A stretch of 13,963 bases of DNA from a bacterium (lineage in GTDB: Bacteria > Joyebacterota > Joyebacteria > Joyebacterales > Joyebacteraceae), in NCBI GenBank assembly GCA_029990205.1, contig JAPEKQ010000024.1:1-13963 (forward strand), read 5' to 3'. Each line of letters begins with the position of its first letter. Positions within the stretch are counted from its first letter, which is position 1. This document shows positions 6,624 through 13,439 of this stretch, piece by piece. A model generated the notes under the pieces. The model saw only the letters and a list, made by a program, of their open reading frames with translations. It had not been told where the DNA came from and ran no database searches. The translations under genes and the position numbers were made by a program.

Positions 6624-8024
6624 ATGGCAACACTCATCAAGGGCGGCAGACTCGTCACCGGTGTCGACTCGTACAGCGCCGACGTCCTCGTCGAGGGTGA
6701 GAGCATCAGCGCGGTCGGGCGCGACCTCGACGCGCCGGACGGCGCGGAGGTCGTCGATGCCGCCGGCCTGCTCGTGCTCCCCGGCGTGATCGACCCGCAC
6801 GTCCATGTCGACCTCGAACTCAAGGGCCACCGCTCGTCGGACTTCACATCGACCTCGCGTTCCGCGGCACTCGGTGGAGTGACGACGTTCATCACCTACA
6901 TCACGCCGGCGCCGGGGCAGACGCTCGTGGAGGCGGCGGAGCAGCGCAAGCTTCAGGGGCGAGGCCGGAGCCATGTGGACTTCGGGCTCCACGCGTCACT
7001 CGTTCGCTGGAGCGATCGCGAGGACGATGAGGTCCCGCAGATGATCGAGGCGGGCATCCCGTCGTTCAAGATGTACACGACCTACGGGGACGCGGGGCTG
7101 ATGAGCACCGATGAGCAGATCTATCACGCGCTGCTTCTCGTGTCACAGCACGGCGGTCTGGTCGAGGTGCACTGCGAGAACGACTGGATCATCGAGAGCA
7201 AGATCCGCAAGCTCACCGAACAGGGTCATCTGCGACCTGCCGATCATGGCGCCAGCCGTCCCGGTTACGCCGAGGGCGAGGCGGTGGCCGCTGTTGTGCG
7301 CGCGGCGTACGAGGCGGGCGCGCCCGTCTACATCGTCCACACATCCTCCGGCGAGTCCGTCCAGGTACTCGCGGAGGCCGACGACGTCGGGCTCGAGGTC
7401 TACGCGGAGGTCTGTCCGCACCATCTCCTGCTCGACGAGCAGTCGCTCGCCGGTCCTGAAGGACAGCGTTACGCGACCTGTCCTCCGATTCGGAGCGGAG
7501 CGCACCGCGAGGAGCTCTGGGAGGCGCTCGAGGAGGGGCTCATCCATACCGTCGCGACCGATCACGCGGAGTTCACGGCCGAGGCGAAGGACGAAGGGGG
7601 GAACGACTTCCGTCAGCTTCCGATGGGTGTGCCGGGGGTCGGGACGTCGCTTCCTCTGATGTGGGAGTTCGGTGTGCGGAAGGGGAGGATCACGGAGAAC
7701 CAGCTCGTCGACCGGCTCTGCACGCAGCCCGCCGAGATCTTTGGTCTCTGTCCCCGGAAGGGGACGCTCGCGAGCGGGACCGATGCCGACATCGTGCTCT
7801 TCGATCCCGACTGCGCCGTGGCCATCGACCCCGCCGTGACACAGGGACTGGCCGACTACTCGCCCTACGATGGGTGGGAGGTCTCGGGGTGGCCGGTCTC
7901 GACGATGCTCCGCGGTCACTGGATCGTCAGAGACCGCGAGCTCGTGGGTTCCCACGAGCTCGGGTCATTCGTTCATCGGAAAGATGTCTGCCAGCGTCCG
8001 GGCCACCGGGCGGTGGAGGAGTAG
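6624..8024 (+). CDS. hydA: Dihydropyrimidinase/hydantoinase family amidohydrolase
   Basis: 466 residues, close to the usual length of about 460. Family signatures are intact: metal-binding GVIDPHVHVD (His59, His61), the carboxylated bridging lysine in SFKMYTTY (Lys149), third histidine in VEVHCEN (His183), IVHTSS (His239) and catalytic aspartate in VATDHAEF (Asp313). It should hydrolyse a cyclic amide (dihydropyrimidine, hydantoin or a related ring-opened purine intermediate) using a two-zinc centre in the cytoplasm. Purine catabolic clusters with ssnA and a molybdenum hydroxylase carry such a gene (E. coli hyuA/hydA), and ssnA lies 2.8 kb downstream here, which favours that role over pyrimidine salvage; the exact substrate is not decided. 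GAGGGAG at 6605-6611 and AGGGA at 6616-6620 serve as ribosome sites. The last 30 codons contain a 16-bp inverted repeat. Confidence 0.9.
   Translation: MATLIKGGRLVTGVDSYSADVLVEGESISAVGRDLDAPDGAEVVDAAGLLVLPGVIDPHVHVDLELKGHRSSDFTSTSRSAALGGVTTFITYITPAPGQTLVEAAEQRKLQGRGRSHVDFGLHASLVRWSDREDDEVPQMIEAGIPSFKMYTTYGDAGLMSTDEQIYHALLLVSQHGGLVEVHCENDWIIESKIRKLTEQGHLRPADHGASRPGYAEGEAVAAVVRAAYEAGAPVYIVHTSSGESVQVLAEADDVGLEVYAEVCPHHLLLDEQSLAGPEGQRYATCPPIRSGAHREELWEALEEGLIHTVATDHAEFTAEAKDEGGNDFRQLPMGVPGVGTSLPLMWEFGVRKGRITENQLVDRLCTQPAEIFGLCPRKGTLASGTDADIVLFDPDCAVAIDPAVTQGLADYSPYDGWEVSGWPVSTMLRGHWIVRDRELVGSHELGSFVHRKDVCQRPGHRAVEE
7932..7966. repeat. Long near-perfect inverted repeat inside the 3' end of hydA
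   Basis: CGAGCTCGTGGG (7937-7948) and CCCACGAGCTCG (7951-7962) are exact reverse complements separated by TT. The pairing continues as GACC (7932-7935) with GGTC (7963-7966), leaving one bulged G at 7936. That is 16 base pairs in 35 bases. It is translated (codons for VRDRELVGSHELGSF, a plausible family C-terminus), so it is both coding and structured. It starts 93 bases before the hydA stop, near the convergent end of the minus-strand gene at 8030. Confidence 0.85.
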
Positions 8025-8029
8025 CCCGC

Positions 8030-9049
8030 TTACGGCACGATCTGCTTCATCCGGTAGCCCACGCCGTATGTGTGAACCCGGAGCATTCCCTCGTCGTCCA
8101 CAGCGACGCCCCACTTCAGATCATCCACATGGATTCCAGTGACGACGTCGCCGGTCGCAGGGTTGATCGCGAAGAGCGAATCTACGTCGGCGACCGAGAC
8201 CCAGAGGAAGACCCCGTCGTGGTCGATGCCCTGGACGCGGTAGGTGCCGCGCGGCGGGTCGATCGTGTCGACGAGCATGCCGTCGGTCGTGTACTTGTTG
8301 ATGCTGCCGGGTGTGCCGGCGTTACCAGGGCAGATTCCCTCGTAGAGGTACTCGCCGTCCCAGGCAGCGCCGCCAGGATAGGCGGTGTACTGGATCGGGA
8401 ACGACCTGATCGTGTCGCCCGTCGCAGGGTCGACCTCGAACATCCTCTCGCCGCTGAGGTAATCGACGATCCAGAGGCTCGTTCCGTCCCAGGCTACTCC
8501 GCTTGGCCACTGGCTTGGCGGCATCAGCGTGTCGACGTCGGCACCTGTCGTTGGATCTGTCTCGCAGATGACGGCCGGCGTGCTCCACTGCGGACGCCAG
8601 ACGCACCCGTCTCCCCAACCAAGCACCGTCGCTGAGGGTCCCGTGACCTGCACATCCGACACGATGTGACCGTGTCGCTTGTCGAGGATGAACTGCGCCT
8701 CGGCCTGGTCGGTCTCGTCGTCGTCCCGCACCTCGACGACAACTGTGATCGTGTCACCATCGGAGAACCGGGCCTCAAACGACATGTCCGAGCTCCAGGA
8801 CGTGTCCCATGTCCCGTCGCCATCGAAGTCCCAGCGACACTCGAGCGCGCGTGTCCTGCTCGTGCTTCCGCTGGCGTCGAACAGCACGTCCGTGATGATC
8901 GTTCCCGTTGCGGGCGTCAGGACGAGGTCGGCCTCGACGACCGTGTCGTCGGTTCCGGACGGTGAGGAAGAACTGCAGCTGGAGAGAGTGCAGATGCCTG
9001 CGGTGGCGACGACGCAGAACGCGAGTGCAACGAGTACCGATCGCTTCAT
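8030..9049 (-). CDS. PKD-domain lipoprotein with beta-propeller-like repeats
   Basis: 339 residues, start CAT at 9047-9049 with GGGAGGAG upstream on the minus strand. The signal peptide ends in the lipobox LSSC with Cys25 as the lipidated residue, followed by a Ser/Gly/Pro linker; Ser at +2 would fit outer-membrane placement under the E. coli rule. Residues about 40-123 are a PKD domain (DASGSTS, CRWDFDGDGTWDT, VEVRDDDE). Residues about 124-339 hold repeated blade-like phrases (GVAWDGTSLWIVDY, FEVDPATGDTI, GGAAWDGEYLYEG, FAINPATGDVV), as in YncE/SMP-30-type propellers. It probably displays a propeller on the cell surface; the ligand is unknown. It follows the other propeller gene by 119 bp and ends 5 bp from the convergent hydA stop, leaving no room for a terminator. 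Confidence 0.82.
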   Translation of the reverse strand: MKRSVLVALAFCVVATAGICTLSSCSSSSPSGTDDTVVEADLVLTPATGTIITDVLFDASGSTSRTRALECRWDFDGDGTWDTSWSSDMSFEARFSDGDTITVVVEVRDDDETDQAEAQFILDKRHGHIVSDVQVTGPSATVLGWGDGCVWRPQWSTPAVICETDPTTGADVDTLMPPSQWPSGVAWDGTSLWIVDYLSGERMFEVDPATGDTIRSFPIQYTAYPGGAAWDGEYLYEGICPGNAGTPGSINKYTTDGMLVDTIDPPRGTYRVQGIDHDGVFLWVSVADVDSLFAINPATGDVVTGIHVDDLKWGVAVDDEGMLRVHTYGVGYRMKQIVP

Positions 9050-9071
9050 GCTTGCTCCTCCCTGGGCTGTT

Positions 9072-9095
9072 TCGTCGCGCCTTGCGGCGCGTCGA
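9072..9095 (-). other. Spacer hairpin between the two propeller genes
   Basis: On the minus strand CGCGCC, loop GCAA, GGCGCG gives a 6-bp stem with a GNRA-type tetraloop; three more pairs (TCG/CGA) follow after one mismatch. It lies in the 119-bp spacer just before the ribosome site of the lipoprotein gene. The core stem is identical to the one at 3434-3449. Confidence 0.45.
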
Positions 9096-9168
9096 TGTCA
9101 ACCTTCATGTGCCGGCGGCGCAGGCATCGCGTAGACACCCGCGCCGCGCACAGTGTTCCAGAATCCGG

Positions 9169-10482
9169 CTACTTGAGCAAGACTGCTTTGACGCTTTCTT
9201 CGCCCATCTCCGTGGCAAGTCTCACGAAGTAGACGCCGGTCGCGACCTCGTGACCCCCATGGTCTCGGCCGAGCCACGTGACCTGGTGGTCGCCGGGCTC
9301 CTGCATGCCTGCGTCGAGCACGGCAACGCGCCGTCCGCTCGCGTCGTAGACTGCGAGTTCGATGTGAGAGGCCGTCGGGAGGCGATACGACAGGACCGTC
9401 TTCGGATTGAACGGGTTGGGGAAGCATGAGAGACCCAGCCCCGTGAGCCCGTGGTCGACGACACCGGTTCCGTCCGAGGTCATCTGCGGCTGAACCGCGA
9501 TGACGTTCGCATTCGTCCCGCCGACGAGCGTGAACGAGTCCTTGAGCGTGTTGTCCGAGAGCTGTACGACGTAGACTTTCGTGACTGATGAGAGGAGCAC
9601 GCCGCCGGTGACGAACGCGAATCCCTCCGAGTCGAGAATGTCGACATCTCTCGGGTCGGCGTACTGCTCAAGCGCAACGGTCGTCGTCGTCCAGTCGCTG
9701 GTGTCGATGACGTAGACGTTCGAGTCATCCTCGCACGCGACGACGAGCTTCGAGCCGTCCTCGGTCACATCGATGCCCCACGGGTCGTCGCCCACGGGGA
9801 CGGACGTATGCACCGTGAGCGTGGCCTGCTCGACGACGTGAACGACATTGGTGGCGCGGTCGGTGACGTAGACGTACTCGCCGTCCGGATCGACCACCAG
9901 CTGCCAGAGACTCGTGCCGATATCGACCATGTCCTTGACCGAGAGACCATCGGAGGCGAGTTCGTAGAGCGTGTCGCCGTACCAGTCGGCTGCGTAGATC
10001 TTCTGGCTGACCGGGTCGAGCGCGAGCTGACCGGGGCTGTCATACGTGCCGCTCGGGCCCGAGCTGACGAGGAGGCTGTCGACGACGGCGTACGTGCCGG
10101 TGTCGATGATGGCCACGCAGTCCTCGTCGCGACTGCTCACGAGCGCGTGAAGCCCGTCGTCGGTGAATGCGATCGAGTTCGGGTACTCCCAGACGTCGAT
10201 ACGCTGGGTGATCAGCTGTGTGTCGACGTCGATGACGACGACGCCGTCGCCGCTGGCGCCGCAGATCCAGACCTCCGAGCCATCGGGGCGCATGGTGCAG
10301 TCGTAGGGGTAGTCGGCCTCGGGGACGAGGCTCAGAGCGCTCCCGACCGGCGCGTATGTGGCGAGGTCGAACGGCACGACGCTGTCAGAGGTGCTGCAGG
10401 CGACATAGCCGGTGTCGGCGATGGCTGCGGCGGCGAGTGCGAGGGTGAGAAGGGCGGCGAAAGCGAGTGTCTTTGCTCTCAT
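9169..10482 (-). CDS. Secreted YncE-like beta-propeller protein with FlgD-like sorting domain
   Basis: 437 residues, start CAT at 10480-10482 with GGAGGAG upstream. Signal peptide 1-22 (cleavage AIA before DTGY). Residues about 23-340 are a seven-bladed-type propeller built from repeats of about 40 residues: VPFDLATYAPVG, VVIDVDTQLITQRIDV, VAIIDTGTYAVVDSL, VHVVEQATLTVHTSVPVG, VYVIDTSDWTTTTV. The phrase PDGSEVWICG/DGEYVYVTD recurs as in YncE and cytochrome D1-like propellers. Residues about 353-437 form the sorting domain (CFPNPFNPKTVLSY, VYDASGRRVAVL, TWLGRDHGGHEVATGVYFVRL). Probably exported and surface-attached; no enzymatic residues can be named. It heads a two-gene minus-strand unit and is divergent from ssnA. 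Confidence 0.87.
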   Translation of the reverse strand: MRAKTLAFAALLTLALAAAAIADTGYVACSTSDSVVPFDLATYAPVGSALSLVPEADYPYDCTMRPDGSEVWICGASGDGVVVIDVDTQLITQRIDVWEYPNSIAFTDDGLHALVSSRDEDCVAIIDTGTYAVVDSLLVSSGPSGTYDSPGQLALDPVSQKIYAADWYGDTLYELASDGLSVKDMVDIGTSLWQLVVDPDGEYVYVTDRATNVVHVVEQATLTVHTSVPVGDDPWGIDVTEDGSKLVVACEDDSNVYVIDTSDWTTTTVALEQYADPRDVDILDSEGFAFVTGGVLLSSVTKVYVVQLSDNTLKDSFTLVGGTNANVIAVQPQMTSDGTGVVDHGLTGLGLSCFPNPFNPKTVLSYRLPTASHIELAVYDASGRRVAVLDAGMQEPGDHQVTWLGRDHGGHEVATGVYFVRLATEMGEESVKAVLLK

Positions 10483-10549
10483 GGCTGCTCCTCCATCCGT
10501 GGGGTGTGGAGCCTACTGATGATGCGAGGAATCAAAGTACAGCGTGTTC

Positions 10550-10578
10550 AGTATATCAGGTGTGCGCAGAGCTCGCCA
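10550..10578 (-). promoter_or_regulatory. Candidate promoter of the propeller operon
   Basis: On the minus strand TGGCGA (10578-10573), 17-bp spacer, TATACT (10555-10550, one mismatch to TATAAT). Start of transcription would fall near 10543, giving a leader of about 60 bases. The -10 box is good and the -35 box weak, which would suit an activated or repressed promoter. Confidence 0.45.
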
Positions 10579-10588
10579 CGGGTGAGCT
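10570..10588. promoter_or_regulatory. Candidate operator palindrome in the divergent intergenic region
   Basis: AGCTCGCC (10570-10577), ACG, GGTGAGCT (10581-10588): the arms match in seven of eight positions. It overlaps the -35 box of the minus-strand promoter and lies about 70 bp upstream of the -35 of the ssnA promoter, a position from which one regulator could act on both directions. No regulator gene is visible in the window. Confidence 0.35.
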
Positions 10589-10658
10589 GATGGTCGCTCA
10601 GATTGCCTCGGTATTCCCGCGCGGCGGCTCACACCGTTCTGTTCTCACCCGAATCCCG

Positions 10659-10687
10659 TTGACACACACAGGGGCACGGCGTAGCAT
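10659..10687 (+). promoter_or_regulatory. Sigma70-type promoter of the ssnA operon
   Basis: TTGACA (10659-10664, exact consensus), a 17-bp spacer, then TAGCAT (10682-10687, four of six). Transcription should start near 10694, about 105 bases before the ssnA ATG. This is the best -35 element seen in the window. Confidence 0.6.
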
Positions 10688-10693
10688 TGAAAG

Positions 10694-10798
10694 CTCCGGA
10701 AGTTCCCAACACACGGGCGTTTTCCGGTGTTCTAGACAAGATGTAAGGGTGCGGCGCGGAGGGCGCCGTGCGAGTGGTTCGGTATATCCGGAGGGCAT
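10694..10798 (+). promoter_or_regulatory. Structured 5' leader of ssnA
   Basis: About 105 transcribed bases without a credible gene. CCGGAA (10696-10701) can pair with TTCCGG (10722-10727), and CGGCGC (10752-10757) with GCGCCG (10763-10768) around the loop GGAGG. The true ribosome site is GGAGGG at 10790-10795. It may be a regulatory leader; no known riboswitch class is recognised. Confidence 0.35.
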
Positions 10799-12184
10799 AT
10801 GTCGGTCGTTTCGAGGCTTCTCATCAGTGGCGGTACGGTGTTCACCGGCGGCGAGGGTGGGCGTGTCGTCGCGGATGGGTCGGTCCTTGTCGAAGACAAC
10901 CGGATCACGGCCGTCGGGTCGTGCCGGGACATCGAGAAGCTGGTGGCCGGCGACGCGAACGTCGAACGCATCGACGCCGGCGGCGGCCTCATCATGCCGG
11001 GTCTCGTGAACGCGCACACACATCTCTACAGCGCACTTGCCCGCGGTCTCATGGCGAACCTCGATCCATCCGCAAACTTCGTCGAGATCCTCGAGAACCT
11101 CTGGTGGCGTCTCGACCGCGCGCTCACCAACGAGCACAACTGGTACTCAGCCGCGGCCGGCGCGCTCGACCTCATCGCCAGCGGCACCACGACCATCATC
11201 GATCATCACGCAAGTCAGGTTCACGTCGAAGGCAGCCTCGATAACGTCGCCGAGGCGCTCACCGACATCGGCATCCGCGCCAACCTGTGCTTCGAGGTCA
11301 CCGACCGCGACGGACCGGTGAAGCGCGACAAGGGACTTGCCGAGAACGAGAGCTTCGGACGACGCGTAGCCGCCGAGAGCGGCGTCGCTGAGAGCGGGGC
11401 CTCCGCCGAAAGGGAGAGGCTCCTCACAGCGAGCGTCGGCCTCCACGCGAGCTTCACACTCGATGATGAGACGCTTGACCGCGCCTCCGAACTCGCGCGC
11501 GAGCTGGGTGTTGGGTGTCACATCCACGCTGCCGAGGATCAGGCGGACGTCGAGGACAGTCTGAAGCGGTGCGGGAAGCGCGTGATCGAACGTCTCCACG
11601 ACCACGGCATTCTCGGCGACCGGAGCATCGCCGTCCACGGGATCCATCTGAGCGACGCTGAGTTCAAGCTTCTGAAGCAGACGGACACGATCGTCGTGCA
11701 CAACCCTCAGTCGAACATGAACAACGCGGTCGGACGCTCGAACGTCATCCGGATGCTCGACGAGGGACTTCTCGTGGGGCTCGGCACCGACGGGTTCACC
11801 GGGAGCATGTTCGATGAGATGAAGGTCGCGAATCTCATCCATCGCCACGACGCGGGCGATCCCAGGGTCGGGCACGATGTGGCGATGCGGCTCTGCATCC
11901 AGAACAATCCGACCATCGCGTGCCGTCTCGTCGGCGACCGTGTCGGCGTTCTGGAGCAGGGCGCTCTGGCCGATGTCATCGTACTCGACTACGACCCGCC
12001 GACGCCACTTGTCGACGGCAACTTCGGTGGTCATCTTGTATTCGGACTGACCGGCGGGATGGTGAACACTGTCGTCATCAACGGGTCCGTTGTCTATCGC
12101 GACCGCGAGTTCCTCACGGTCGACGCGGCGGCGACACGGGCTCGGGCTCGTGAACTCGCAGCCGACCTGTGGGAGAGGATGTAG
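10799..12184 (+). CDS. ssnA: SsnA-type amidohydrolase (aminohydrolase)
   Basis: 461 residues, ATG preceded by GGAGGG. Metal site residues of the amidohydrolase fold are in place: GLVNAHTHLY (His73, His75), CHIHAAED (His241/His243), VHGIHLSD (His280) and LGTDGF (Asp331). NPQSNMNNAVG, before the aspartate, is characteristic of SsnA and its chlorohydrolase/guanine-deaminase-like relatives. The enzyme should use one metal ion to deaminate or open an N-heterocycle in the cytoplasm. In E. coli and gut anaerobes ssnA belongs to the purine/urate degradation cluster with hydA and a molybdenum hydroxylase, which agrees with the genes here. First gene of a tight unit: the next gene starts two bases after its stop. 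Chlorohydrolase or S-adenosylhomocysteine-deaminase-like activity are alternatives if only the fold is considered. Confidence 0.88.
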   Translation: MSVVSRLLISGGTVFTGGEGGRVVADGSVLVEDNRITAVGSCRDIEKLVAGDANVERIDAGGGLIMPGLVNAHTHLYSALARGLMANLDPSANFVEILENLWWRLDRALTNEHNWYSAAAGALDLIASGTTTIIDHHASQVHVEGSLDNVAEALTDIGIRANLCFEVTDRDGPVKRDKGLAENESFGRRVAAESGVAESGASAERERLLTASVGLHASFTLDDETLDRASELARELGVGCHIHAAEDQADVEDSLKRCGKRVIERLHDHGILGDRSIAVHGIHLSDAEFKLLKQTDTIVVHNPQSNMNNAVGRSNVIRMLDEGLLVGLGTDGFTGSMFDEMKVANLIHRHDAGDPRVGHDVAMRLCIQNNPTIACRLVGDRVGVLEQGALADVIVLDYDPPTPLVDGNFGGHLVFGLTGGMVNTVVINGSVVYRDREFLTVDAAATRARARELAADLWERM

Positions 12185-12186
12185 CG

Positions 12187-13422
12187 ATGCGCGGTGCGAC
12201 CGTCACGGGACTCCGATGCGCGAAGTGCGGGGCGGAACACAGCGTCAAGGACGCGCGTTTCACGTGTCCCGATTGCGGGCCGGACGGGATCCTCGATGTG
12301 CTCTACGACTACGACGAGGTAGCGAAGCACATCAGCAGGGAAACGCTCGCGGGATCGCAGGAGAACTCGCACTGGCGGTATCTGCCGCTTCTGCCTGTGG
12401 AGTCGATGGCGTCGACGCCGCGTCCGCGGACCGGATGGACGCCGCTCTACCATCTGCCCGGTCACCTCGGACTCTCGGGGCTGCACATCAAGGACGACAG
12501 CGGGAACCCGACGGCATCGCTCAAGGATCGCGCGACTTCGGTCGCGCTCGCTCGCGCCCGCGACGAGGGCGTGACCGCCGTGGCGGCGGCATCGACCGGG
12601 AACGCGGGGTGTTCGCTCGCGGGCTTCTCGGCCGCCGAAGGGCTGCCGTGCTACATCTTCGTGCCGAAGACCGCCCCCCGCCCCAAGGTTGCGCAGCTGC
12701 TGGTCTACGGGGCCACGGTCTTCGCGGTCGACGGAAGCTACGATGACGCCTTCGACCTCGCGATGGAGGCGATCGAGAAGTTCGGATGGTACAACCGTTG
12801 CTGCGCCGTGAACCCGTACCTCGTCGAGGGCAAGAAGACGGTCGCCTTCGAGATCTGTGAACAGCTCGGGTTCCGCGCGCCCGACCGCGTGTTCGTTCCG
12901 GTCGGCGACGGCTGCATCATGAGCGGAACATACAAGGGATTCGCGGAGTTCGAGCGGCTCGGTCTCATTGACAGGGTGCCCGAGCTCATCGGCGTCCAGG
13001 CCGAGGGCGCAAGCCCGGTCAAGGCGGCTTTCGAGTGCGGCGGTGACGTCGTTCCGTGCGAGGCGAACACATGCGCGGACAGCATCGCGGTCGGTCACCC
13101 GAGGAACTGGCGCAAGGCGGTCAAGGGCGTCGGAGCCAGCGGTGGTCGGATGATGACCGTCACGGACGATGAGATCATCGGTGCGATCGCATCGCTCGCC
13201 CGGAGCACGGGCATCTTCGGAGAGCCGGCGGGCGTGACCGCGTACGCGGGGCTTGTCAAGGCTGTCGCGGAGGGTGCCGTGGGGACCGACGAGACGATCG
13301 CCGTGCTGATGACCGGGAGCGGACTCAAGGACACCGAGAGCGCGATGCGCTCGGTCGGCGAGCCGGTATCGGTCGGATGCTCGATCGCGGACGTCGAGCG
13401 GGAGCTGGCCGCGAGAGCGTAG
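12187..13422 (+). CDS. Threonine-synthase-like PLP enzyme with N-terminal zinc ribbon
   Basis: 411 residues. ATG 12187 is chosen over the in-frame GTG 12169 because it has AGAGG at 12174-12178 and lies two bases after the ssnA stop. Residues 11-30 form a zinc ribbon (Cys11, Cys14, Cys27, Cys30), usual in many threonine synthases. The fold-type II PLP core follows: NPTASLKDR with the Schiff-base lysine Lys113, STGNAG (136-141) which binds the substrate carboxylate, VPVGDGCIMSGTYKGF which grips the cofactor phosphate, and GSGLKD near the end. By family it would turn O-phosphohomoserine into threonine. Its place between ssnA and a molybdenum hydroxylase subunit suggests a catabolic ammonia-lyase role instead, like diaminopropionate ammonia-lyase YgeX of other purine clusters. 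That reassignment is inference; a housekeeping thrC cannot be excluded. Confidence 0.85.
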   Translation: MRGATVTGLRCAKCGAEHSVKDARFTCPDCGPDGILDVLYDYDEVAKHISRETLAGSQENSHWRYLPLLPVESMASTPRPRTGWTPLYHLPGHLGLSGLHIKDDSGNPTASLKDRATSVALARARDEGVTAVAAASTGNAGCSLAGFSAAEGLPCYIFVPKTAPRPKVAQLLVYGATVFAVDGSYDDAFDLAMEAIEKFGWYNRCCAVNPYLVEGKKTVAFEICEQLGFRAPDRVFVPVGDGCIMSGTYKGFAEFERLGLIDRVPELIGVQAEGASPVKAAFECGGDVVPCEANTCADSIAVGHPRNWRKAVKGVGASGGRMMTVTDDEIIGAIASLARSTGIFGEPAGVTAYAGLVKAVAEGAVGTDETIAVLMTGSGLKDTESAMRSVGEPVSVGCSIADVERELAARA

Positions 13423-13425
13423 CTC

Positions 13426-13432
13426 GAGGGAG
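13426..13432 (+). promoter_or_regulatory. Ribosome binding site deciding a GTG start
   Basis: GAGGGAG lies seven bases before GTG 13440, supporting that start over the longer in-frame extension that would overlap the preceding gene by about 45 bases. A second GTG at 13446 is too distant for this site to be preferred. Confidence 0.65.
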
Positions 13433-13439
13433 TTGTGAC

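Noticed and set aside
10768-11244. GTG with GGAGGG four bases upstream, opening a 158-codon frame overlapping ssnA.
   Set aside because: The ribosome-site spacing is the same as for ssnA itself, but the protein is arginine/histidine-rich out-of-frame translation of a conserved enzyme. An upstream regulatory start remains conceivable but is unsupported.
12169-12186. GTG 12169 as start of the PLP enzyme, overlapping the ssnA end.
   Set aside because: ATG 12187 has a well-spaced AGAGG and gives the expected short lead into the zinc ribbon.
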